In this document: positions 38,120-47,209 of the stretch, one piece after another | Position numbering within the stretch: the stretch's first letter is position 1 | Layout: each line of letters begins with the position of its first letter | NCBI RefSeq assembly: GCF_029227915.1 | Contig: NC_079880.1 | Location: 32,169,501 to 32,233,500, forward strand | Length of the DNA stretch: 64,000 bases | Source: Hydractinia symbiolongicarpus | Taxonomy: Eukaryota > Cnidaria > Hydrozoa > Anthoathecata > Hydractiniidae | Reading direction: 5' to 3' | Made by a program: the position numbers and the translations under genes | Notes under the pieces: generated by a model | The model's database searches: none | Told to the model about the DNA's origin: nothing | Seen by the model: only the letters and a program-made list of their open reading frames with translations

Positions 38120-38250
38120 TTATTTTATTTATTTATTTCTTTATTTAAAGCTGGACCCAGTATAGTTACAAAGTACTAATTTACACCAACTATCAAATTA
38201 AAACATGTAAATACTAAGTGATAAAAATACAAATAAAATACTCAAATAAA
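38120..38250 (-). other. LINE 3' untranslated region and A-rich tail
   Basis: About 130 nt follow the ORF2 stop. On the element strand it ends in repeats of AAATA/AAATAA (38120-38146 in reverse), which contain AATAAA hexamers usable as polyadenylation signals. Short-repeat tails of this kind, rather than a pure poly(A), are usual in CR1/L2-like elements. No other structure is evident. Confidence 0.8.
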
Positions 38251-41157
38251 TCATCGATTGATCCCCGAATGAGCAGCACAGAGTTTACATTGGCAGTATA
38301 TTTCAACGTGCCTGATAACAGATTTGAATTCTTTTAGATCTGTCACATTTTTGACACACGCAGGTAGGTAATTCCAGGCTAGGCTAGCGCGAAATTGAAA
38401 AGAATTCTGCCCGATACTGCTTTTAGAAGGTGGAATGACCAGTACAGTACGACGCCTAAGACTGTAAGTAGTCTCCTTTTTTCGAAAAATATCCCACATT
38501 AGTTCAGGGTTCAATCCATGAAGACACTCATAAACTTCAGTTACAAGGCTTTTCAGATTTCTATCATGGATAGGCATCATACTATATATTTCCAGTATTT
38601 CTGTATAGGTTTTCTGCACCAGACCAGTTTTTGCACACAACGCTCTTTTATGGGTTGCCGAAATGAGATTGTGTGCCTGTTTGCTGCAGAACATCCATAC
38701 AAGGGGGCAATAATTGAAACAAGGTAAAATAAATGAGTTAAATAATAAATCAATCTGATCCTGTTTGAGAAAATTTTGTATCCTCAGGAGTGCTTTTGTC
38801 TTTGAGGAAGCACCTCTGCACATCCCTTTTACGTGAGGGTAAAATGAAAGTTTTTCATCCAGAGTAATACCTAGTAACTTAAGTTGTTTTGATGGGGCAA
38901 TAGAAGATGAGCCAATCTGAATGCTGATATTGCCAACATCAGCTCCCAGAATTATCATCTGAAACTTGCTTGGATTTGCAACCATACCATTTGAGTTGAA
39001 CCAGTTTACCACTTTGACTATGTCAGAGTGCAAACTTTCTAGAACAGCAGTAATGCTACTCTTACAACTAAAAATGGTGTTGTCGTCGGCAAAGTTGCAG
39101 ATATCACCCTCTAATAACAGGAACAACAAATCATTAATAAACACATTGAATAATATCGGTCCTAGGACAGAGCCTTGAGGAACTCCTAACAAAATTTCTA
39201 ACCACTCACTAACCGAGGAGCCTAACCTCACTCGATGTTTCCTGTTTGATAGATAGCTCAGTACAAGCTTTAATGTATTATATCCAACGCCATATGCCTC
39301 CAGTTTTGCAATTAAAAGACCAAAAGGGAGACAATCAAACGCTTTGGATAAATCCATCAAAACTGCACCGACTTTTCCAGATTTTGAAAGACATTCTTGC
39401 CACTTTTGAAGCATGTTTAAAATAGCATACTGACAGCTGTAACTCTTTCGAAATCCACAAAGATATTTAGACAAAAAGGTGTTGAAGAATGGTAACAGTT
39501 GTTTGGCTAAAATTCTCTCAAAAACTTTGGAAACAGTTGGTAACAAACTGACAGGTCTATAATTTACCTTGTCTGTGGAGCTACCCTTTTTATATAAAGG
39601 GATTATCTCTGCCAAAGATAAAAGACTAGGAAAAACAGAACTGTCAATAATAGAACTGTTAAAACATTTTGTAAGTACTGGAACACAATATCTAGCAGCT
39701 AATTTAAGCATCTTCGTTTGAATCGAACCACTGACTTTCTTGCTATCATCTAACGCAAGAATTTCCTTAAACATGACATCCTCACAAATTGGAGACAACT
39801 CAAACGTATGTGTCTGTTTCTTCGATTTAATGAAGAGGACACTAGGGTGAGACGCATACTTCTCAACTGCAGCAAGAACAGCATCACACTCGGATGAAAG
39901 AGCTTGAGGAATGTGTGGCATGTTAAGGTTGTCAGTAATTTTATTAAAATATTCATTAAATATGTTTGCAATATCACTATCATTATTATATAATATATCT
40001 TTGTCAACAAGAGTAATTCTTTCTTTACCATATTTGGCTTTTTCATTAAACAAAGGTTTTACCGATTTCCAAAAACCTTTACTCATATTACTTCGGCCAA
40101 AGTTGGAAAAGAAAGTTTTCTTGTCCTGCCTATTTATATTGACCACCAAGTTTCTTTGTTTTTTAAATGCTCTCACATTATCGTCTTTCCCGGAAGTGTT
40201 AGCTACCCTTTTAAGACGCGAACGTTTCATGATCGCCTTTCTGAGAGTTTTAGAGACATGGGGCCTATTATTTGCCCTGAGAAACTTGGTTTTCAATGGA
40301 GCATGCCTATCTAATAAAGATGTAAATATACTATGAAAATCATCATAATTTGAGATATTGGTCATAGACCGAGAAATATCCTCTAAAAAATAAGTTTCAT
40401 CAAAATTCTTATAGCACCGGTAACTAATTTTAAGTGGTGGTAGTTTGACATATTGTGTTTTAAGCATTGTATAAACTAAGGAATGATAATCACTCAACCC
40501 GGTTACAGCCGCTCCTGTGTGCATGAGAGAGTGTTTCCTGTTGGAAAGATTCAAATCAATGCAAGATCCCGAAGAGGACTTCCAACAAGTTTTCTCCTTC
40601 ATGTGATTATAAAGGGAGTGAGTTAGTAAAAACTCCCCTAAATCAGTATCAGCTGGATCTAGGTTGAAATCACCATTTATCAAGATATTATCATAATTAT
40701 AGAAATCTAGAGCTTCTGAAAGTTGAGACAAAAAATATTTGGAGTTTTGACTTGGTGGTCTATAAATACTGCATACTAACCATTTTTGTTTTCGTAGTCT
40801 TAATTCAACAATTGTAACTTGAATATTAGGGTTTAAGATAAACTGCTCAAGACGACGTGATGGGATGTCACTCTTAACAAAAGTTAACAATCCACCTCTA
40901 TTCGCGCTGATGTCTAAACGATATGGATTCGAGTAATCATCCATTACAAATTGACTTGAAGGAAATGAACTATCCAGCTTTGTTTCTGCAACTGTTATGA
41001 CGTCAAAGAGATCACCCATAACACACTTGAAACTCTCAAACTTATTACGAATTGAGTTGATGTTTATATAACCAATAAAAACATTTTTTGGTTGGTCTCG
41101 ACGTAAACGATGCATTTTATCAATATCATTCTCCAAATCTGGTTGCTCAGGAGCCAT
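38251..41157 (-). CDS. LINE ORF2: APE endonuclease and reverse transcriptase
   Basis: Polyprotein of 968 residues from the ATG at 41157 (an in-frame TTG precedes it at 41160; numbering below counts that TTG as residue 1). It would nick target DNA and copy the element RNA at the nick. The N-terminal endonuclease covers about residues 26-230. It has GYININSIRNKFE (30-42), AETKLD with the catalytic-type Glu (58-63), IYRPPSQ (132-138), INGDFN (161-166) and SDYHSL (223-228, the family's SD-H block). A linker of low similarity follows (about 240-500). The reverse transcriptase runs from about 505 to 760, with PLYKKGS and NYRPVSLL (521-540), LMDLSKAFD (601-609, first catalytic Asp), GVPQGSVLGP (659-668) and FADD (690-693, remaining catalytic Asp pair). 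The C-terminal part has the thumb-like region and a SLRRR...FRASLAWNYLP segment common to jockey/CR1/L2-type proteins. Length is normal for the group and there is no frameshift or stop. No RNase H is present. It lies 24 nt downstream of ORF1 in the same frame. Confidence 0.95.
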   Translation of the reverse strand: MAPEQPDLENDIDKMHRLRRDQPKNVFIGYININSIRNKFESFKCVMGDLFDVITVAETKLDSSFPSSQFVMDDYSNPYRLDISANRGGLLTFVKSDIPSRRLEQFILNPNIQVTIVELRLRKQKWLVCSIYRPPSQNSKYFLSQLSEALDFYNYDNILINGDFNLDPADTDLGEFLLTHSLYNHMKEKTCWKSSSGSCIDLNLSNRKHSLMHTGAAVTGLSDYHSLVYTMLKTQYVKLPPLKISYRCYKNFDETYFLEDISRSMTNISNYDDFHSIFTSLLDRHAPLKTKFLRANNRPHVSKTLRKAIMKRSRLKRVANTSGKDDNVRAFKKQRNLVVNINRQDKKTFFSNFGRSNMSKGFWKSVKPLFNEKAKYGKERITLVDKDILYNNDSDIANIFNEYFNKITDNLNMPHIPQALSSECDAVLAAVEKYASHPSVLFIKSKKQTHTFELSPICEDVMFKEILALDDSKKVSGSIQTKMLKLAARYCVPVLTKCFNSSIIDSSVFPSLLSLAEIIPLYKKGSSTDKVNYRPVSLLPTVSKVFERILAKQLLPFFNTFLSKYLCGFRKSYSCQYAILNMLQKWQECLSKSGKVGAVLMDLSKAFDCLPFGLLIAKLEAYGVGYNTLKLVLSYLSNRKHRVRLGSSVSEWLEILLGVPQGSVLGPILFNVFINDLLFLLLEGDICNFADDNTIFSCKSSITAVLESLHSDIVKVVNWFNSNGMVANPSKFQMIILGADVGNISIQIGSSSIAPSKQLKLLGITLDEKLSFYPHVKGMCRGASSKTKALLRIQNFLKQDQIDLLFNSFILPCFNYCPLVWMFCSKQAHNLISATHKRALCAKTGLVQKTYTEILEIYSMMPIHDRNLKSLVTEVYECLHGLNPELMWDIFRKKETTYSLRRRTVLVIPPSKSSIGQNSFQFRASLAWNYLPACVKNVTDLKEFKSVIRHVEIYCQCKLCAAHSGINR

Positions 41158-41181
41158 CAACTCAGTGTTGCTCGAAGGATA
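41158..41181 (-). other. ORF1-ORF2 junction: 24 in-frame nt after a single TGA
   Basis: ORF1 ends with TGA (41184-41182). The following eight codons (TAT CCT TCG AGC AAC ACT, then GAG TTG) contain no stop and lead straight into the ORF2 ATG at 41157. ORF1 and ORF2 are thus in one frame, interrupted by one stop codon. ORF2 could be made by termination-reinitiation or by occasional readthrough. The sequence does not decide between these, and I see no well-known readthrough context such as TGACTA. Confidence 0.85.
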
Positions 41182-42588
41182 TCAATATTTGTTTATAACT
41201 TCAGCTAGATTTTTTGTTAATAATTTAGTACCATTTTTGTTCAGATGTAGGTTGCTACCATTAAGATGAATTTTGTTGATGTTGTTGTTGACGATATAGC
41301 AAATATTTCTTTCTGAACACATCTGTTCCATTAAACTGTTCACCTTATTAGCTTTTTTCAGCCATTTATCTTCACGATGTGTAATGCTAGAAATTGCAAC
41401 GCTTGTACTATTAGTGTTGGCAAATGAAGCTAGGTCTACTATCGACTGAGCAATCTGTTGTTCTGTAGCTTCCGTATTTAAGTCATTTGTTCCTACATGA
41501 ATAATCAGTCGATCAGGTTTCTTTTCAAGTGATGTTTTAACATGTTTCTTTATCCGTCCTGTAGTTGCGCCTTTGTGACATTCCATTAGTACTTTATGAC
41601 TGTTTGGTAATTTGCTTTCAATTTTAGGTGCTTTTACGTCTTTCAAAATACTATCACCTATAATACAAGTGTACTGTATTTTCGGTCTTTTTGTTACGGT
41701 CTTGGTTTTTGTTGGATAATCTTCACTAACGTTGCTTTTTTGAAGCGAGCTTTTTCCATCATATTTTGTCATATAATTATGGTAGTTTGCCATTTTTTCT
41801 AATCTGTATTTCAATGACGTTTTAACTGTTGATTTGTATTCTCTGTATTTATAATTTAACTCATTTCTCACATCTGCTAATTTCTCTTCATTACTATTTT
41901 GAATGAGACCATTTAATTTCATATATTTTATATACTCTAATCGTTTCTTTTTTCTGATCTCCTCAAGTTGATGCTTTAAATGATCGTTTGTCTCCTTCTC
42001 AGGTGTTTCGTTAATGTGTTCATAATCGCCATGTTCATCCACAACCTCTGAAAGTGATGGTGGAGCGTTTAATGGTACGCAATCGGGAAATTCACTGCAA
42101 TTTGTTCGATTAAAAAGAGACTTACAAGAAGAAATATATCGGTTTTCATGCATCAGTGATTTCTTCGCTAGTAAAGTTTCAATACATGTATTTTTAAAAC
42201 TCATCTCTTCTTTTAAAAATATTATCTCTTTTTCCAAGTTGCGTATAGTGGTTTTTAGGTTTGTTTCTGAGGCCACATCCTTCAAAACCTTTGATTTTAA
42301 CGAATCCATTTCATCTAGCACAATACGTTTTATTTCCGTACACAAAACAGTTCTGGACTTTGACTTCACAATTTCATCATATTTCTCGTCGATGAAAGTC
42401 TCTAATTTAGAACACTTTTCATCGTTACATTCCTCTTCTGTCGTGACATTTCTGATTGAAACATCATGATTTAGTTCAACCGGTAAAGTTAAGTTGATAT
42501 CATTTAACAATAATTCATTAAGAGTTGTACTAAACACGTCTGCCATCTTCCGTGCTTTTTCTCTCTTCTCTCTTTTCTCTGCGTGCAT
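41182..42588 (-). CDS. LINE ORF1: coiled-coil protein with SGNH/GDSL esterase-like domain
   Basis: 468 residues from the first ATG (42588). A second ATG at 42546 (residue 15, AAGATGG context) is an equally good or better start. The N-terminal half is charged and Lys/Glu-rich, with likely coiled coils near residues 84-145 (including NLEKEIIFLKEEM, 117-129) and 200-268. The C-terminal domain (about 305-468) has the SGNH blocks: IIGDSIL with Ser313 as nucleophile, CHKGATT with Gly340, HVGTNDLN with Asn368, and NLHLNKNG with His448. The Asp expected three residues before the His is Ser445 here, so the catalytic triad is incomplete by that rule. Esterase-type ORF1 proteins occur in CR1-like LINEs, where they are thought to bind RNA or membranes in the ribonucleoprotein. 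That role is family knowledge and was not shown here. The reading frame is intact. ORF2 follows in the same frame after the TGA. Confidence 0.92.
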   Translation of the reverse strand: MHAEKREKREKARKMADVFSTTLNELLLNDINLTLPVELNHDVSIRNVTTEEECNDEKCSKLETFIDEKYDEIVKSKSRTVLCTEIKRIVLDEMDSLKSKVLKDVASETNLKTTIRNLEKEIIFLKEEMSFKNTCIETLLAKKSLMHENRYISSCKSLFNRTNCSEFPDCVPLNAPPSLSEVVDEHGDYEHINETPEKETNDHLKHQLEEIRKKKRLEYIKYMKLNGLIQNSNEEKLADVRNELNYKYREYKSTVKTSLKYRLEKMANYHNYMTKYDGKSSLQKSNVSEDYPTKTKTVTKRPKIQYTCIIGDSILKDVKAPKIESKLPNSHKVLMECHKGATTGRIKKHVKTSLEKKPDRLIIHVGTNDLNTEATEQQIAQSIVDLASFANTNSTSVAISSITHREDKWLKKANKVNSLMEQMCSERNICYIVNNNINKIHLNGSNLHLNKNGTKLLTKNLAEVINKY

Positions 42589-42600
42589 CTCTTTTCTTGT
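42589..42600 (-). other. LINE 5' leader (12 nt)
   Basis: Only 12 nt (ACAAGAAAAGAG) separate the element's 5' end from the first ORF1 ATG. CR1/L2-type elements often have longer leaders, so either this copy is slightly 5'-truncated or this family has a very short leader with the promoter inside ORF1. The sequence alone does not decide. If the ATG at 42546 is the true start, the leader is 54 nt. Confidence 0.6.
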
Positions 42601-42604
42601 ACGT
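42601..42604. repeat. Target-site duplication, right copy (ACGT)
   Basis: The satellite resumes with ACGTGCTTGTGCAAG, repeating the ACGT at 38116-38119. The duplication is short (4 bp), and part of it could be chance because ACGT is common in the monomer. Confidence 0.8.
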
Positions 42605-42681
42605 GCTTGTGCAAGTTACCATTGGTCTAGTCCTTCCACTCTCAATGTACTACAAGGTCATAAGTCGTTTTCCCTGGTACC

Positions 42682-43590
42682 ATGGCTTTAGAACCCCGTC
42701 AACTACATGCACAGGCATCTAAAGGCCGTATTATGGCCTTTTGCCGCCTATTAAAGGCCTTACACGTAAATCACGTGTTTCCACGCGCTTGCACAGGTTA
42801 CCATTGGTCTAGCCCTTCCACTCTCAATAGACTACTACGTCATAAGTCGTTTTCCTTGGCACCATGGCTTTAGAACTCTGTCAACTACAGCACAGGCCTC
42901 TAAAGGCCGTAATATGGACTTTTGCCGGCTAATAAAGGCCTTACGCTTAATTACGTGCTCCCACGTTCTTGCGCAGGTTACCATTTGTCTAGTCCTTCTA
43001 CTCTCCATGGACTACGACATCTTAAGCCGTTTTCCCTTGCACCAAGGGTTTAGAACGCCGTCCACTACATGCACAGGCCTCTAAAGGCCGTAATATGGCT
43101 TTTGCCGCTTAATAAAGGCGATACACGAGAATCACGTGGTTCCACGAGGGTGTGCAGGTTACCATTGGTCTAGTCCTTCCATTCTCCATGGACTGCGACG
43201 TCCTAAGTCGTTTTCCTTGGTACCATGGCTTTACAACTTTGTCAACTACATGCACAGGCATCTAAAGGCCGTATTATGGCCTTTTGCCGCCTATTAAAGG
43301 CCTTACACGTAAATCACGTGTTTCCACGCGCTTGCACAGGTTATCATTGGTCTAGCCCTTCCACTCTCAATAGACTACTACGTCATAAGTCGTTTTCCTT
43401 GGCACCATGGCTTTAGAACTCTGTCAACTACAGCACAGGCCTCTAAAGGCCGTAATATGGACTTTTGCCGGCTAATAAAGGCCTTACGTGTAAAATACGT
43501 GTTTCCACCTTCTTGCGCAGGTTACCATTGGTCTAATCCTTCCACTCTCCATGGACTGCGACGTCCTAAGTCGTTTTTCCCAGCGCCATG
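42682..43590 (+). repeat. Local three-monomer duplication (543 bp)
   Basis: 42682-43050 and 43225-43590 share the order GGCATCTAAAGGCCGTATTATGG, CCTATTAAAGG, then a monomer with CAACTACAGCACAGG (one base missing) at 42880 and 43423. The offset is 543 bp, three monomers less 3 bp. It is a recent small exchange just right of the LINE. Confidence 0.8.
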
Positions 43591-46500
43591 GCTTTAGAAC
43601 ATCGTCAACTACATGCACAGGCCTCTAAAGGCCGTAATATGGCTTTTCCCGCCTAATAAAGGCCTTACACGTAAATCCCCCGGTTCAACGTGCTTGTGCA
43701 GGTTACCATTGTTCTAGTCCTCCCACTCTCAATGAATTACAAGTCATAACTCCTTTTCCCTAGCACCATGGCTTTAGAACTCCGTCAACTGCATGCACAG
43801 GCCCCTAAAGGCGTAACATGGTCTTTTGCCGCCTAATAATGGCCTTACACGTAAATCCCCCGGTTCCACGTGCTTGTACAGGTTACCATTGGTCTAGCCC
43901 TTCCACTCTCAATGGACTACAAGGTCGTACGCCGTTTTCCCTGGCATCATGGCTTTAGAACTCCGTCAACTACACGCACAAGCCTCTAAAGGCCGTAATA
44001 TGGACTTTTGCCGGCTAATAAAGGCCTTACGCGTAAATTACGTGTTCCCACGCTCTTGCACAGGTTACCATTTGTCTAGTCCTTCCATCCTACATGGACT
44101 ACGACATCTTAAGTCGTTTTCCCCAGCGCCATTGGTATAGAACGCCGTCAACTACATGCACAGAAATCTAAAGGCCGTAATATGGCCTCTTGTGGCCTAA
44201 TAAATGCGATACACGAAAATCACGTGGTTCCACATGTGTGTGCAGGTTACCATTGGTCAACTCCTTCTACTCTTAATGGACTACTATGCTCTAGGACGAT
44301 TTCCCTCGCACCATGGCTTTAGAATGCCGTCAACTACATGCACAGGCCTCTAAAGGCCGTAATATGGCCTTTTCCCGCCCATTAAAGGCCTTACACGTAA
44401 ATCACGTGTTTCCACGCGCTTGCACAGGTTACCATTTTTCTAGTCCATCCATCCTACATGGACTACGACGTCTTAAGTCGTTTTCTTTGGCACCATGGCT
44501 TTAGAACGCCGTCAACTACATGCACAGGCCTCTAAACGCCGTAATATGGACTTTTGCCGGCTAATAAAGGCCTTACGTGTAAAATACGTGTTTCCACCTT
44601 CTTGCGCAGGTCACCATTGGTCTAACCCTTCCACTCTCCATGGACTGCGACGTCCTAAGTCGTTTTTCCCAGCGCCATGGCTTTAGAACATCGTCAACTA
44701 CATGCACAGGCCTCTAAAGGCCGTAATATGGCTTTTCCCGCCTAATAAAGGCCTTACACGTAAATCCCCCGGTTCAACGTGCTTGTGCAGGTTACCATTG
44801 GTCTAGTCCATCCACTCTCAATAGACAACTGCGTCATAAGTCGTTTTCCTTGGCACCATGGCTTTAAAACTTTGTCAACTACATGCACAGGCCTCTAAAG
44901 GCCGTAATATGGCTTTTGCCGCCTAATAAAGGCCTTACACGTAAATCCTCCGGTTCCACGTGCTTGTGCAGGTTACTATTGGTCTAGTCTTTCCACTCTC
45001 AATGGAAGACAAGGTCGTACGTCGCTTTTCCTGGCACCATGGCTTTAGAACTCTGTCAACTACATGCACAGGCCTATAAAAGCCGTAATATGGCGTTTTG
45101 CCGTCTAATGAAGGCCTTACGTGTAAATTACGTGCTCCCACGTTCTTGCGCAGGTTACCATTGGTCCAATCCTTCCACTCTCCATGGACTGCAACGTTCT
45201 AAATCGTTTTCCCCAGCGCCATGGCTTTAAAACATCGTCAATACATGCAAAGGCCTCTAAAGTTTGCAATATGCTTTTTACATGCCTAATAACGGCTTAC
45301 AACGTAAATCAAGTGGTTCTACGAGGCTGTGCAGGTTACCATTGATCTACTCCTTCAACTCTCAATGGACTACTACGTCATAAGTCGTTTTCCTTGGCAC
45401 CATGGCTTTAGAACTCTGTCAACTGCATGCACAGGCCTCCAAAAGCCGTAATATAACGTTTTGCTGCCTAATAAAGGTTTTACGTGTAAATTACGTGTTC
45501 CAACCTTCTTGCGCAGGTTACCATTGGTGTAATCCTTCCACTCTCCATGGACTACAACGTCCTAAGTCGTTTTTCCCAGCGCCATGCCTTTAGAACAACG
45601 TCAACTACATGCACAGGCCTCTAAAGGCCGTAATATGGCATTTTGCCGCCTATTAAAGGCCTTACGTGTAAATTACGTGTTCCCAACTTCTTGCGCAGGT
45701 TACCATTGGTCTAATCCTTCCACTCTCCATGGACTGCGACGTCCTAAGTCGTTTTTCCCAGCGCCATGGCTTTAGAACATCGCCAATACATGCACAGGCC
45801 TCTAAAGGCCATAATATGGCTTTTTATATGCCTAATAAAGGCTTGAAACGTAAATCACGTGGTTTTACGTGGCTGTGCAGGTTACCATTGGTCTACTCCT
45901 TCAACTCTCAATGGACTACTACGTCATAAGTCGTTTTCCTTGGCACCATGGCTTTACAACGCCGTCAACTACATGCACAGGCCTCTATAGGCTGTAATAT
46001 GGCCTTTTGCCGCCTAATTAAAACCTTACACGTAAATCCCCCGGTTCAACGTGCTTGTGCAGGTTACCATTGGTCTAGTCCTTCCACTCTCAATACACAA
46101 CTGCGTCATAAGTCGTTTTCCCTGGTACCATGGCTTTAGAACGCCGTCAACTACATGCACAGGCCTCTAAAGGCCGTAATATGGCCTTTTGCCGCCTATT
46201 AAAGGCCTTACACGTAAATCACGTGTTTCCACGTGCTTGTGCAGGTTACCATTGGTCTAGTCCTTCCACTCTCAAGAGACTACTACGTCATAAGTCGTTT
46301 TCCTTGGCACCATGGCTTTAAAACTTTGTCAACTACATGCACAGGCCTCTATAGGCTGTAATATGGCCTTTTGCCGCCTAATTAAAACCTTACACGTAAA
46401 TCCCCCGGTTCCACGCGCTTGCACAGGTTACCATTGGTCTAGTCCTTCTACTCTCAATGGACGTCGACGTGTAAAAGTCGTTTTTCCCAGAGTCATGGGT

Positions 46501-47209
46501 TTAGAACGCCGTCAACCACATGTACAGGCCTCTAAAGGCCGTAATATGGCTTTTCCCGCCTAATAAAGGCCTTACACGTAAATCCCCCGGTTCCACGTGC
46601 TTGTGCAGGTTACCATTGGTCTAGTCCTTCCACTCTCAATAGACTACTACGTCATAAGTCGTTTTCCTTGGCACCATGGCTTTAAAACTTTGTCAACTAC
46701 ATGCACACGCCTCTAAAGGCCGTAATATGGCTTTTGCCGCCTAATAAAGGCCTTACACGTAAATCCTCCAGGTCCACGAGCTTGTGCAGGTTACTATTGG
46801 TCTAGTCCTTCCACTCTCAATGGACTACAAGGTCGTACGTCGTTTTTACCAGCGCCATGGCTTTAGAACATCGTCAACTACATGCACAGGCCTCTAAAGG
46901 CCGTAATATGGCCTTTTGCCGCCTATTAAAGGCCTTACGTGTAAATTACGTGTTTCCACCTTCTTGCGCAGGTTACCATTGGTCTAATCCTTCCACTCTC
47001 CATGGACTGCGTCGTCCTAAGTCGTTTTTCCCAGCGCCATGGCTTTGGAACATCGTCAACTACATGCACAGGCCTCTAAAGGCCGCAATATGGCTTTTTA
47101 TATGCCTAATAAAGGCTTGAAACGTAAATCACGTGGTTCTACGTTGCTGTGCAGCTTACCATTGGTCTACTCCTTCAACTCTCAATGGACTACTACGTCA
47201 TAAGTCGTT

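Larger units (their letters stand above)
38120..42600 (-). mobile_element. Full-length-looking CR1/L2-like LINE retrotransposon inserted in the satellite
   Basis: A 4481-bp non-LTR element in antisense orientation to the satellite. In its own direction the order is a 12-nt leader (42600-42589), ORF1 with a coiled-coil region and a C-terminal SGNH/GDSL esterase-like domain, a 24-nt gap, ORF2 with APE-type endonuclease and reverse transcriptase, an about 130-nt 3' region, and an A-rich tail of AAATA-type repeats. No RNase H domain and no long terminal repeats are seen. Both ORFs are intact and the 4-bp ACGT duplication is clean, so the copy may be young and possibly active. The esterase ORF1 is known from CR1-like LINEs, so I place it in the CR1/L2 group. 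The exact clade needs a phylogeny. It is visibly more AT-rich than the satellite, as expected for an insertion from a different sequence source. Confidence 0.93.

Noticed and set aside
38518-40336. Plus-strand open frames inside the LINE (38518-38727, 38966-39178, 39911-40336) and the minus-strand frame at 39750-40046
   Set aside because: They overlap ORF2 in other frames or on the other strand and have no recognisable domain.
41158-41160. ORF2 starting at the TTG at 41160
   Set aside because: An ATG follows immediately at 41157 and animal translation normally uses ATG.
42239-42691. Plus-strand frames antisense to ORF1, one running into the satellite at 42494-42691
   Set aside because: Chance antisense frames; the second is a fusion across the LINE-satellite junction.
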